Below, in pieces: positions 24,704 to 33,230 of a stretch of 64,000 nucleotides of DNA. The DNA lies in assembly GCA_964634465.1 (NCBI GenBank), contig CAZWLY010000001.1, positions 1-64,000 of the forward strand. The letters are read 5' to 3'. The notes beneath the pieces are model-generated. The model was not told where the DNA came from. It saw nothing but the letters and a program-made list of their open reading frames with translations, and made no database searches. Origin of the DNA: CAZWLY01 sp964634465. GTDB lineage: Bacteria; Desulfobacterota; Desulfarculia; G963662305. The position numbers and the translations under genes are program-made. Positions within the stretch are counted from its first letter, which is position 1. Each line of letters begins with the position of its first letter.

Positions 24704-26416
24704 ATGAACCGACGCTGGCAGATCCATCCCCAGGATCCGGCGACCGCTCGGAGCTTGGGGGTTGGACTGGGCATCCACCCCGCCCTGGCCCAGATATTGA
24801 TCAACCGGGGCATCAAAAGCACCGACGCCGCCCAACGCTTCCTGGCCCCCGAGCTCAAAGGGCTGGCCAACCCGATGGCTCTGCCCGGCCTGGAGGGGGC
24901 GGCCGAGCGGTTGGCCGAGGCGATAATTCGCCGCCGGAAGATCGGCATCTACGGCGATTACGACGCCGACGGGATAACCTCGGTCGCTCTTTTCAGCCTG
25001 GTCTTGGGCCGGCTGGGCGTCAAACCGGCAGTCTACATCCCCAACCGGCTGACCGACGGCTACGGACTCAACGAGACCGGCCTGAGGACTCTGGCCGCGG
25101 CCGGGGTCGAGGTCCTGGTCACGGCCGATTGCGGCACCACCGACTACGAACAGGCCGCCCTGGCCGGACGCCTGGGCATGGAACTGATCTTGACCGATCA
25201 CCACCAGCTTGGTCCGGAACCGCCGCCGGCCGAGGCGTTCGTCAATCCATGCAGCCTGGATACGCCGAGTGAGTTCAAAGGGTTGGCCGGGGTGGGCGTC
25301 ATCTTCTTCCTCCTGGTCGGCCTGCGCATGAAGCTGAGGGAGAAGGGCTTTTTCAACGGCGGACGGGAGCCCAACCTCAAGGAATTCATGGATCTGGTCG
25401 CCCTGGGCACCATCGCCGACGTGTCGCCCATGGTCGGGCAGAACCGGCTGTTGGTCAAAACCGGTCTCGACCTGCTGGCCGAGCGGCCCAGACCGGGCCT
25501 GGCCGCCCTGGCTCGCGCGGCCAGGCTGGGCCGGTCGTTGACCGCCCGCGACATCCTCTTCGGCCTGGCCCCCCGGATCAACGCGCCGGGACGGCTCGGG
25601 CCGGCCGATATCGCCCTGGAACTCCTGTTGGCCCCGGACCGGGACTCGGCGGCCGAGCTGGCCGCGGCGGTGGACCGGCTCAACGCCCGCCGCCAGCGAA
25701 TCGAGCGGGAGGTGCTCAAGCTGGCCCGACGCCAGTTGGAGGCCCAGGGCGATCCCCGGGAGCGAATGGCCATCGTCGCCGCCGGCCAGGGCTGGCACCA
25801 GGGCGTACTGGGCATCGTCGCCTCCAGGCTGTCGCGGCTCTATAATCGGCCCAGCTTCGCCCTGTCCATCGACGAAACCACGGCCGTCGGCTCGGGCCGC
25901 TCCATCGAGGCCGTCCACCTCCACCGCTGCCTGGAGCGCCTGACCGATCACCTGATCCGCTTCGGCGGCCACAGCCAGGCGGCCGGTCTCACTCTGCCCA
26001 CCGAGGGCATCGACGCCTTCGCCCGAGCCCTGGAGGTCGAAGTCGGCCGGACCTTGGCCGGGGCCGACCTGACGCCGACCATCACCGTGGACGCCGCCCT
26101 CGATCTGGACGATTTGAGCTACGACCTCCTGGACGACCTGGAGCGGCTGGCCCCGTTCGGCCCCGGCAATCCGGAACCGGTTTTCGCCGCCGAACGGGTC
26201 GGGCTGTTGGCCGGCAAGGCGGTCGGCAAGGACGGGGCCCACCTTTCGCTCAGTCTCCGCCAGGGCCAAAAGACCTGGCCGGCCATCGGCTTCGACCTCG
26301 GCCGCCGCCTGGAGGAGTTGCCGCCGTCGGCCAGGGTGGCCTTCAGGCCCTTTGCCGACACCTTCCGGGGCCGCCAGCAGATCAAGCTCCAAGTCCTGGA
26401 CATCCAGCCGGCCTAG
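24704..26416 (+). CDS. recJ: Single-stranded-DNA-specific exonuclease RecJ
   Basis: This 570-residue 5'-3' ssDNA exonuclease acts in recombination and repair. It has the DHH phosphoesterase core with YGDYDADGITS (about 85-95), TADCGTTD, and the DHH motif in LTDHHQL. The DHHA1 domain contains GSGRSIEAVHLH and GGHSQAAGLTL, and an OB-like C-terminal domain ends at residue 570. Length and motifs are normal. It starts at ATG 24704 only six bases after a good -10 element and without a ribosome-binding site, so leaderless translation is likely. Confidence 0.95.
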   Translation: MNRRWQIHPQDPATARSLGVGLGIHPALAQILINRGIKSTDAAQRFLAPELKGLANPMALPGLEGAAERLAEAIIRRRKIGIYGDYDADGITSVALFSLVLGRLGVKPAVYIPNRLTDGYGLNETGLRTLAAAGVEVLVTADCGTTDYEQAALAGRLGMELILTDHHQLGPEPPPAEAFVNPCSLDTPSEFKGLAGVGVIFFLLVGLRMKLREKGFFNGGREPNLKEFMDLVALGTIADVSPMVGQNRLLVKTGLDLLAERPRPGLAALARAARLGRSLTARDILFGLAPRINAPGRLGPADIALELLLAPDRDSAAELAAAVDRLNARRQRIEREVLKLARRQLEAQGDPRERMAIVAAGQGWHQGVLGIVASRLSRLYNRPSFALSIDETTAVGSGRSIEAVHLHRCLERLTDHLIRFGGHSQAAGLTLPTEGIDAFARALEVEVGRTLAGADLTPTITVDAALDLDDLSYDLLDDLERLAPFGPGNPEPVFAAERVGLLAGKAVGKDGAHLSLSLRQGQKTWPAIGFDLGRRLEELPPSARVAFRPFADTFRGRQQIKLQVLDIQPA

Positions 26417-26493
26417 CCTGCCCGGCGCCCCGGCCCCGAATCGGAGTCGCGATTCCCGGGCCTGCCTTGCCTTCCTCGATCTAGCCTGTCTCT

Positions 26494-26547
26494 ACCGAAA
26501 CTTACCGAAAAAGCGAAACCTCGTTCCCAATTTTTTCGGTTTTTCGG
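26494..26547. repeat. Long imperfect inverted repeat after recJ, possible terminator
   Basis: The left arm at 26494-26512 contains ACCGAAAC then TTACCGAAAAA. The right arm at 26531-26547 is its near-complement, TTTTTTCGGTTTTTCGG. The loop is 18 bases. The inner pairing is followed by T residues within the right arm, so it could end recJ transcription, or act as a binding site for the next gene's product. Confidence 0.45.
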
Positions 26548-26610
26548 AAAGCGATGGAAGTCCAATCAAACGGGCTCAACTCTATAATTATTGAGAATCG
26601 TTGCATATTT

Positions 26611-26670
26611 TTGACCGACGAAATTTCGGCATGCATGTTGCGGTCAGGGTCGGTCAAGTATCCTTGACCG
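26611..26670. promoter_or_regulatory. Cluster of TTGACCG sites, candidate operator
   Basis: TTGACCG occurs at 26611-26617, and a perfect 8-bp inverted repeat, CGGTCAAG-TATC-CTTGACCG, at 26651-26670. A partial copy (CGGTCAG) starts at 26641. They lie 115-170 bp before an HTH gene and are candidates for its own binding sites. Confidence 0.4.
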
Positions 26671-26783
26671 TCAACTTGAGGGGTTGTTATGGCTAATATC
26701 CGAAGCGGCGTACGGTTTGTTTCGGTTGCGACGGCTGAAGGCGAGGTTGCGACTGGTGGGCCGGCCGGGTTGGGGGGTAGCTC

Positions 26784-27392
26784 ATGGACAAGCACGCGGA
26801 TTTCGTAAGACGCCTCAAAAACACCATCGCCGCCAACCAAGGCGCCAAACCGGAAGACATCTCCGTGGCCAGAGCGGCCAAGGAGATCGGCATCGCCGAG
26901 ACGACGCTTCGCTCCACGCTCCAGGGGCGCTATCCGCGCAGCGAGGATTACTGGCGCAAGCTGAGAACCTACTGCCGAGCGACGCTCGACTGGTTGATCT
27001 GCGGGCTCGGTGATCCGCCGGAGCACGCCGCGGGCGCTCCCAGGGAGCGCATCCTCGTCGCCGAGCGCGACCGGCACCGGCTGGAGTTGATCCGCCTGGC
27101 CTTGAAGGGCCTCAACGTCGAGGTGGCCTGCACGCCCCAGGAGGCGGCCCACCTGATCTCGGACAACGTCTACGACCTGATTCTGTCGGGCTCGGACATG
27201 GCCTGGACCCCGGAAGGGCTGACCCTCCTGGAGCGCCACCAGATCAGGCCCAGGCTGATTTTGCTGGCCGATGACCCGGCCGCCGAGGACAATCCCTTCA
27301 GATTGCTGGCCGACCAGACCATCGACGCCCCTCTCCAGGCGGAGCGGATCTCCGCTCTGGTCCGCCGCCAATTGGAACGGGTCTGCGGCTAG
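26784..27392 (+). CDS. HTH protein with a degenerate receiver-like domain
   Basis: This 202-residue protein has residues 1-75 as a lambda-repressor-like helix-turn-helix (VARAAKEIGIAETTLRSTLQG). Residues 85-200 look like a CheY-type receiver (RILVAERDRHRLELIRLAL, then VYDLILSGSDM). The aspartate normally phosphorylated, at the end of the DLIL strand, is replaced by serine/glycine. The acidic pair near the start is also altered to AERD. It is therefore probably a phosphorylation-independent pseudo-receiver. DNA binding at the N-terminus and receiver at the C-terminus is the reverse of the usual order. No histidine kinase is nearby. The target may be its own upstream TTGACCG cluster. Confidence 0.7.
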   Translation: MDKHADFVRRLKNTIAANQGAKPEDISVARAAKEIGIAETTLRSTLQGRYPRSEDYWRKLRTYCRATLDWLICGLGDPPEHAAGAPRERILVAERDRHRLELIRLALKGLNVEVACTPQEAAHLISDNVYDLILSGSDMAWTPEGLTLLERHQIRPRLILLADDPAAEDNPFRLLADQTIDAPLQAERISALVRRQLERVCG

Positions 27393-27524
27393 CTCGAATA
27401 TCGTTTCCGCCGCCGGCCGCATCTTCGTAAGACGAGTCCGACCGCCGGCCCGAAACACGGCCGGCCCGGAAAGAGTCGGCCGGCGAAGAGCGCTCGCTCC
27501 GATTTGCGGGCGGCTCTTTTGAGG

Positions 27525-27950
27525 TCAGACCAGTTGATCCTCGACCGCCCGAACCCGGCGGGCCAGGGTCTGGAGCATCTCCACGGCGATGGCCGGATAC
27601 TTCTTGATCGCCTCGCGGAAGTTCCACCGATCCAGGGAAAGCGCCTCGACCTCCGTCTCGGCCCGGACGCTGGCGGTACGGGTGAAATCGTCCACCAGGG
27701 CCATCTCGCCGAAGTAGTGTCCCTGGCCCAGCCGGGCCACGACCCGTTCCTTGTCCGTCCCCAGCCCCTTGATCACCTCGGCGGAACCGGAGACGATGAC
27801 GAACAACCGGCCGTCGTAATCGCCCTCGGCGGTGATGATCTGGCCGGCTTCGAACTGGTGGCGGGTGCAGTTCTTGGCCAGTTTTTTCAGGTCGCCGCGC
27901 TTCATCAGCGCGAAGAGGGACACCTTGGAGAGAGCCTCGTCGTAATCCAT
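27525..27950 (-). CDS. Cyclic nucleotide-binding domain protein
   Basis: This 141-residue protein consists almost entirely of a CAP_ED/cNMP-binding beta-roll. The phosphate-binding cassette FGEMALVDDFTRTASV lies at about 86-101, and a C-terminal helix follows. There is no DNA-binding domain, so it is a stand-alone sensor and not a Crp transcription factor. It is transcribed divergently from a class III nucleotide cyclase gene 224 bp away, so the two probably make and read the same signal. Its output partner is unknown. Confidence 0.88.
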   Translation of the reverse strand: MDYDEALSKVSLFALMKRGDLKKLAKNCTRHQFEAGQIITAEGDYDGRLFVIVSGSAEVIKGLGTDKERVVARLGQGHYFGEMALVDDFTRTASVRAETEVEALSLDRWNFREAIKKYPAIAVEMLQTLARRVRAVEDQLV

Positions 27951-28174
27951 GCTTCACTCGCTTCCCCTCGGGGCCGGGCCCCGGTTTGGACTTCCATGCG
28001 GCCGAGTTCAAATATTACCCCAGCCGCAGGGATCGACACAAGCCCGGCCGATGGCGCTCCTCGCCGGGCGCGATCGGGTCGTTGACAGTTCCGGAGCCGA
28101 GGGGCTAAGTTTGGACTATCGAGATTCGATCGGCCAGGCGCTTCCCGGCCGCGTCGAGCCGAGAGAAGGAAACG

Positions 28175-29098
28175 ATGAAAAACGCCGACGTCGCCAAAGT
28201 GTTGCGCCATCTGGTCGAGCTGACCAAAGAGATCTCCCGGGGCGATTACGGCCGGGCCCAGGAGATCTTCGACCTGACCCAGACCGGAACCAACATCCCG
28301 GAGCTGGAGGAGCTGGCCGAGTCCTTCGGGATGATGCTGGTCCAAGTCGAGGCCCGGGAGTTTCGCCTCAGCCAGCTCGTCGCCGACCTGGAGCGGACCA
28401 ACAAGGAGCTGGAGGCGACGCTCAAGAAGATCCGCCTCCTGGAGAACATCAAGACCCACCTGGGCAAGTTCGTGCCCGAGTCGGTCAAGAGCCTCATCGA
28501 GACCAACCCCGAAGCGCCGGACCTCAAGAAGCGCGACCGGGACGTGTCGGTCCTGTTCCTGGACGTGGCCGGCTACACCAAGATGAGCGAGAGGATCGAC
28601 CAGGCCGAGATGAACTACCTGATCGAGAGCTACTTTTCGGCCTTTCTGGACGACATCCACGACAACGGCGGCGACATCAACGAGACGGCCGGCGACGGGC
28701 TGATGATCATCTTCCAGGGCGACGATCCTGTCCAGCACGCCGTGAACGCGGTCGCCACCGCGGTGGCCATCCAGGCCAAGGTCCGGCGGATCAATCGGGA
28801 CAACGAGGGCAAGCACCAGCCGATCAAGGTCAACATCGGCATCGGTTCGGGCGTGTGCTCGGTGGGCTCGACCCGCTTCGAGGGCGTCTCGGGCACCCGC
28901 TGGACCTTCACCGCCTCGGGGCCGGTGACCAACACCGCCGCCCGCATCGGCGCCTTGGCCAAAAACGGTCAGATCCTGGTCGGCCAGGAGACCTTCAACC
29001 GGGTCAAGGACCACTTCGAGCTGGTCGACTTCGGCCGGCACGAACTGAAGAACGTCGCCCAACCGGTCCAGATCTACGAAGTCGTCACCGCCGCCTAG
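28175..29098 (+). CDS. Class III adenylate/guanylate cyclase
   Basis: This 307-residue soluble protein has a helical, coiled-coil N-terminal part (1-115, including LVADLERTNKELEATLKKI) and a class III cyclase domain (about 125-300). The metal-binding aspartates lie in SVLFLDVAGYTKMSE and ETAGDGLMIIF, and the transition-state residues in NTAARIG. A catalytically competent enzyme is expected, most likely making cAMP, although cGMP cannot be ruled out by eye. GAGAAGGA precedes the ATG. The divergent neighbour encodes a cyclic nucleotide-binding protein. Confidence 0.9.
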   Translation: MKNADVAKVLRHLVELTKEISRGDYGRAQEIFDLTQTGTNIPELEELAESFGMMLVQVEAREFRLSQLVADLERTNKELEATLKKIRLLENIKTHLGKFVPESVKSLIETNPEAPDLKKRDRDVSVLFLDVAGYTKMSERIDQAEMNYLIESYFSAFLDDIHDNGGDINETAGDGLMIIFQGDDPVQHAVNAVATAVAIQAKVRRINRDNEGKHQPIKVNIGIGSGVCSVGSTRFEGVSGTRWTFTASGPVTNTAARIGALAKNGQILVGQETFNRVKDHFELVDFGRHELKNVAQPVQIYEVVTAA

Positions 29099-29193
29099 GG
29101 CGGCATCCCAGCCCCATTTGCTTGGCAGACGGAGCCTTTCGGGCGAAACGGCTTTTCGATCGCGGTTTTGAAGTCGGCCCTTCGGCCGCCGGC

Positions 29194-30561
29194 CTACTCC
29201 GCGCCCAGGTAAGGGTTGAAGGCGGCGGAACGGACCCGCTGGATGATCTCGGCGTAGGACAGGTCGTCCAGCCTGAACTCGGGCATGTCCCGGCTGACTC
29301 CGGTGTAGAACCGAAGCAGGATCAGGTAGCGGCGCATGACCTCGGTCAACAGGAAGTTGTCCCGGACGTGTTCCCGGCCCTGGCGGCCCAGGCGGTCGGC
29401 CTCGTCGGGATTCTCCAGGACGCGGGCCATGCTTCCGGCCACCGCCTCCGCGTCCAGGGGATCGACCAGGTAACCGGTTCGACCGGCGATGACCTGCTCG
29501 GCGATGCCGCCGACGTTGGAGCCGATGACCGGCGTGCCCTGCCACAGCGCCTCGGTGACCACCAGGCCGAAGCCCTCCTTGGTCGAGATGTGGACGAAGC
29601 CCTTGGCCAGGCGCATCAAGGCCCCGACCACCCGGTCGTTGTCGGGGACGTTGACCCAGAAGCGCACGTCGTCCACCTGGCGGGCCATCTGCTTCAGGCT
29701 CTCCAGAACCTCCTGGCCCTCGGGGTCGTCGGCGGCGGTGTTGCCCAGGAAGATCAGATAGGGCGGCGGGTCGAAGTTGGTCTCCTGTTGGAGCCGCTTG
29801 AAGGCGGCCAGAATGATGGCCTGGTTCTTGTGGATGTCGTAGCGGGAGATGGCGGCCAGGATCGGTCGCTCGGGGTCGATGTCGTGCTCCTTGAACAGCG
29901 GCCCCATGACCTCGAGCGCCTCTTCTTCGGTGTACTGGTGGTTCTTGGGGGATAAGGGGTCGATGCCCGGCGTGATGCGGTAGATCGGAACCTGGAGGCC
30001 CGGACCGACGAACTGGCGCATGGAAAAGATGGCCCCGGCGCAGTGGTTGATATAGGGCAGCAGGAAGCGCCAGACGACCTTGTTGGGGGCCGAGGTGTCG
30101 ATGTGGCAGCGCCAGAGCACGTTGCCGAAAAGGATTCCGTTCATGATCAGGGCCGCCGGCTGAGGGTCGTGGACCACCACCAGGTCGGAGGCGACCATGG
30201 AGTCCCGGGCGTTGTCGTCGATGGTGTCCAGGTAGGCGTCGAAGATCTCTTCCAGGGTGATCTCGCTGCCTACGCCCTGGAGCATGTTGTGGAACTTCTT
30301 GGTGACCCTGAAAAAAGTCTCGTTGCCCTGGATGATGTACCAGCGGGCGGAAAGCCCCAGCGACCGGGCGATGGGGATCAGGCTCTGGAGCATCTCGGCC
30401 ACTCCGCCGCCGAAGGCGGTCGAGTTCAGGTTGGACCAGCCCTTGCCGGCCAAGGGCTCGGCCAGACGCTTGAGCTCGTCGATCCGATCCCGACCCAAAA
30501 AAGGCGTGTAGTCGTCGATGTTCAATTCGGTCTGGGGGACGAATTCTTCGATACGGGCCAT
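29194..30561 (-). CDS. GT4 glycosyltransferase, trehalose synthase/phosphorylase (TreT)-like
   Basis: This 455-residue GT-B retaining glycosyltransferase has an N-terminal NSTAFGGGVAEMLQSLIP glycine loop, WYIIQGNETFFRVTKKFHNMLQG and VVHDPQPAALI, all typical of TreT and trehalose phosphorylase relatives. The C-terminal GT4 domain carries the EX7E-type EGFGLVVTEALWQGTPVIGS. TreT makes trehalose from NDP-glucose and glucose, so a role in osmoprotection is plausible. Sucrose- or mannosylglycerate-type products remain possible. It stands alone, convergent with the cyclase gene. An operon with serB downstream of 30790 is unlikely given the 228-bp gap. Confidence 0.82.
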   Translation of the reverse strand: MARIEEFVPQTELNIDDYTPFLGRDRIDELKRLAEPLAGKGWSNLNSTAFGGGVAEMLQSLIPIARSLGLSARWYIIQGNETFFRVTKKFHNMLQGVGSEITLEEIFDAYLDTIDDNARDSMVASDLVVVHDPQPAALIMNGILFGNVLWRCHIDTSAPNKVVWRFLLPYINHCAGAIFSMRQFVGPGLQVPIYRITPGIDPLSPKNHQYTEEEALEVMGPLFKEHDIDPERPILAAISRYDIHKNQAIILAAFKRLQQETNFDPPPYLIFLGNTAADDPEGQEVLESLKQMARQVDDVRFWVNVPDNDRVVGALMRLAKGFVHISTKEGFGLVVTEALWQGTPVIGSNVGGIAEQVIAGRTGYLVDPLDAEAVAGSMARVLENPDEADRLGRQGREHVRDNFLLTEVMRRYLILLRFYTGVSRDMPEFRLDDLSYAEIIQRVRSAAFNPYLGAE

Positions 30562-30789
30562 GCTCTCATCCTCGATCGACTGGAGTTTCCTCTCTTTTTG
30601 ACCGCCGCCAACCTACCGCCGGACTCTGCTTTGCCCTGCAGGAAGCAACTCCGCGCCTCTTCGACGCCGCTGTGCGGACGGCCCACTCAAACCATAATAA
30701 CCTCTCTCGACCCGCCAAGACCAGCCCTTATGAGGAGGTCGGGCGGGGCCGATCTTCGTTGCGGCGGCGCAAACGAGCAAGGGGACGCG

Positions 30790-31986
30790 TCACCGGCCCA
30801 GGGCCTCGTCCACGTCGTCCTCGGTGATGCCGAGAAGATAGAGGATGTTCATCAGCTTGGAGCGGCCCAGACTGCCGCTGGCCACCCGATCCAGACCGGG
30901 CTTGGCGTTGTAGGCGATGCCCAGTCCGGCCTGGCCCAGCATCAGGGCGTCGTTGGCCCCGTCGCCCACCGCGGCCACCTGGTCCAGCAGGATTCCCTCT
31001 TTGCTGGAGACGCTGTTGACCAGGCGCGCCTTCTCCGAGGCGTCGATGATCGGGCCCAGAATCCGGCCGGTCACCACGCCGTCCTTGATTTCGAGCCGGT
31101 TGGCGAAGGCGAAGTCCAAACCCAGCCGCTCCTTCAAATGGTCGGCGAAGTAGTCGAACCCGCCCGTGATCAGGCCCAGCTTGTAGCCGAGGAGCTTCAA
31201 GGTGGTCACCACCTCCTCGACTCCCTCGGAGAGCACCATCGCCTCCCGGACCTGGGCCAGTTGGTCTTCGGTGAGGCCCTTCAGCAGGGCCACCCGCTGG
31301 ACGAGCGACTCCTCGAAATCCAGTTCGCCCCGCATCGCCTTCTGGGTGATCCGGGCCACTTCCCGGCCGACGCCGGCCTTGGCGGCCAACTCGTCGATGA
31401 TCTCCATGTCGATCAGGGTGCAGTCCATGTCGAAGAAGATGAGGCGCTTGTTCTTGCGGTAGGCCTCCATCTTTTGAAGGGCCAGATCGATGGACAGCTC
31501 CCGGCTTACGGCCATGATGCGTTCTTTCAGGCGCTTGAGGCTCTCGGCCGCGTTGACGTTGATGACCATCTCCACGCATCGGGCCTCGTGCTGGGTCTGG
31601 CTGGAGATGAGTTCGATGTTTACGTTCTCTTCGCCCAGAATCTGGGACAGCCTGGCCAGGGCCGGGGTGCCACCGAAGAAGGTCAGGACGTAGAGGTTGC
31701 GCCGGTTGACCGCCCTGACCTCGCTCTCGGAGAAGAGGCGGAAGTTGAGACTCAGATTCAGCCGGCTGGCTTCGAAAAGGAGGTCCTTGATCACGCTGTC
31801 CTTGGAGCCGGAGACGCCGCGCAGGTCCAAGAGAAACGACAAGCCCAGCAAGTCCTGGAGGGAGGCCTGCTCGATATCGACGATGTCCACCCCGTGCTCC
31901 AGGAGCACCCGGCTGAAAGCGGCGGTGATGCCCGGCCGGTCGCGGCCGGTTACGGTGACCATCAACAGCTCCATGCCTTCGACCAT
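30790..31986 (-). CDS. serB: Phosphoserine phosphatase with two N-terminal ACT domains
   Basis: This 398-residue enzyme catalyses the last step of serine synthesis. Two ACT-type regulatory domains (about 6-80 and 95-165) precede the HAD phosphatase (about 185-398). Motif I is FFDMDCTLID, motif II lies in LITGGFDYFADHL, and motif IV is AVGDGANDALMLGQAGLGIAYNAKP. The double-ACT form is known from mycobacteria and many deltaproteobacteria and is typically feedback-regulated by serine. The ATG at 31986 has GGAGG upstream. A single-gene unit. Confidence 0.93.
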   Translation of the reverse strand: MVEGMELLMVTVTGRDRPGITAAFSRVLLEHGVDIVDIEQASLQDLLGLSFLLDLRGVSGSKDSVIKDLLFEASRLNLSLNFRLFSESEVRAVNRRNLYVLTFFGGTPALARLSQILGEENVNIELISSQTQHEARCVEMVINVNAAESLKRLKERIMAVSRELSIDLALQKMEAYRKNKRLIFFDMDCTLIDMEIIDELAAKAGVGREVARITQKAMRGELDFEESLVQRVALLKGLTEDQLAQVREAMVLSEGVEEVVTTLKLLGYKLGLITGGFDYFADHLKERLGLDFAFANRLEIKDGVVTGRILGPIIDASEKARLVNSVSSKEGILLDQVAAVGDGANDALMLGQAGLGIAYNAKPGLDRVASGSLGRSKLMNILYLLGITEDDVDEALGR

Positions 31987-32331
31987 TTGATTCGCCTCCG
32001 ATTCAAAGCTGAGCCGCCCGGTTGCCTTGGCCCTGACACATCTTAGGCGTCTCGCCTCAAGGACGCAAGCAGGGGGATTTCTTGCAGTCGTAATCGGGAC
32101 CGAGATGAGTGAAGATTAACAAAAAATAAAAATTTCGTTCTTGACCCCTCCCGGCCGTCCTGGTCAACTATAAAATATCACCGTCAAAATATCACCGTCG
32201 CTTCTCGTTCCGAGCTGAGGCCGGAATCAGCTGGATTCGCAATAAAACCGTTGATCCGGAGACCGGGAACGACTCGATCGAGCCGGAGCGGAGGAGCCGG
32301 ATCGACGCCGGCAAGGACGAGGAGGCGGGCG
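31987..32331. other. Divergent intergenic region between serB and the hemerythrin gene
   Basis: This is a 345-bp AT-rich gap. It holds an exact tandem repeat (32172-32199) and a TTGACC (32130-32135) that could be a -35 element, although no -10 lies at standard spacing. Upstream frame extensions of the hemerythrin gene lack family similarity. Confidence 0.4.
32172..32199. repeat. Exact 14-bp tandem duplication
   Basis: AAAATATCACCGTC occurs twice head to tail. It is AT-rich in a GC-rich genome and sits about 130 bp before the hemerythrin start, overlapping the likely promoter area. Confidence 0.6.
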
Positions 32332-32853
32332 ATGGGACGATCGTCACCCCCCGATGACCACTCCCCGGATCGGAAGAAGCCCGGTTTGCTGTTCGTCGTC
32401 TGGAAGGATGAGTACAGCGTCAAGGTGAAAAGGCTCGACGCCCAGCACAAACGGATTCTCGAAGCCATCAATGAATTGTACGCCTCTCTGCAACAGGGAG
32501 GAGACCCGGCCGCCCTGAACCGGATCCTGGCCGATCTGGTGGACTACACCCACACCCATCTCGCCTACGAGGAGCAGCTCCTGGAGTTGTGCGGCTATGC
32601 CGAATTCGACCGCCACAAGGCCCTGCATGACGCCATGGCCAAGCGGACCCTGGCCATCCAGAAGCAGCATCACGACTGGCCGGGCGATCTTTCCCGCGAG
32701 GTGCTGGGGTTCTTGAAGGACTGGTGGGTGAACCACATCCAAGCCGTCGATCGGAATTACGTTTCCTGCCTGGAGGCGCTGAAGGACAAGCTCAGGAAGC
32801 GAAAACAAGCGAGCGAAGACGACGCCGATCCGTCTCCGGCCTCCGGTTCCTGA
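32332..32853 (+). CDS. Bacteriohemerythrin
   Basis: This 173-residue protein has a hemerythrin four-helix domain (about 20-150) that binds O2 at a di-iron centre. Ligands seen are H in LDAQHKRI, HTHLAYEE (HxxxE), HKALHDAM (HxxxH) and HIQAVD (HxxxD), the full set. In anaerobic or microaerophilic bacteria such single-domain proteins buffer or deliver oxygen. ATG 32332 is chosen because GGAGG (32321-32325) is six bases upstream. The N-terminal 15-20 residues and a charged C-terminal tail are outside the domain. Confidence 0.92.
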   Translation: MGRSSPPDDHSPDRKKPGLLFVVWKDEYSVKVKRLDAQHKRILEAINELYASLQQGGDPAALNRILADLVDYTHTHLAYEEQLLELCGYAEFDRHKALHDAMAKRTLAIQKQHHDWPGDLSREVLGFLKDWWVNHIQAVDRNYVSCLEALKDKLRKRKQASEDDADPSPASGS

Positions 32854-32976
32854 CCCTCCCCGACCCGCAAAAGTAACCCCTAATCGAACAAACCGACCGC
32901 CGGATCGACTCCGGGCATCGACTCGGCGTCGCCTCCAGCCATCGCCCCTCCACGAGACGAACCAATCAAAAAAGTC

Positions 32977-33005
32977 TTGACAGTCGTCAGAGCCTGTTCT
33001 TATAG
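32977..33005 (+). promoter_or_regulatory. Promoter of the ortAB catabolic cluster
   Basis: Consensus TTGACA (32977-32982), then 17 bp and TTATAG (33000-33005), or 18 bp and TATAGT. An inverted repeat overlaps the expected transcription start. Confidence 0.7.
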
Positions 33006-33031
33006 TGAATTAACGGGTTAATTTTTTCACT
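33004..33031. promoter_or_regulatory. Inverted-repeat operator at the cluster promoter
   Basis: ATTAAC-GG-GTTAAT (33009-33022) is a 6-bp perfect inverted repeat. Outer arms AGTGAA (33004-33009) and TTCACT (33026-33031) extend it asymmetrically. It covers the -10 element and start site, as expected for repression by the adjacent XRE-cupin protein. Confidence 0.55.
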
Positions 33032-33230
33032 ACAACTGAAATCCACCTGCTTCTGACTGAAACTTCGGCTCCGGACGATGACGGGGTGATCGAGCCTTTG
33101 AGGCGGGTCGAGGCCGCCTCTCGAACGGGACGCGACGCAGCGGTGGATTTCGGATCGGCGAGCGGCGGCGACGCAGCGGGCGTAAGGGCTTGATCGATAA
33201 CGAATAAACAGCGGTCGAGGTTGAGTAGTA

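Larger units (their letters stand above)
26417..26783. other. Regulatory intergenic region with repeats
   Basis: This 367-bp gap is unusually AT-rich for the window. It contains an inverted repeat after recJ (26494-26547) and a cluster of TTGACCG/CGGTCAA elements (26611-26670) before the HTH-receiver gene. A perfect TATAAT (26582-26587) lacks a good -35. No coding frame is convincing. Confidence 0.5.
32854..33230. other. Leader region of the ortAB catabolic cluster
   Basis: This 377-bp gap contains a good promoter (32977-33005), an overlapping inverted-repeat operator (33004-33031) and a leader of about 220 nt. No riboswitch was recognised by eye in the leader. Confidence 0.5.

Noticed and set aside
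27393..27524. GC-rich inverted repeat (CCGGCC/GGCCGG) between convergent genes as a terminator
   Set aside because: The stem is only 6 bp of a very common GC pattern and no T-tract follows on either strand.
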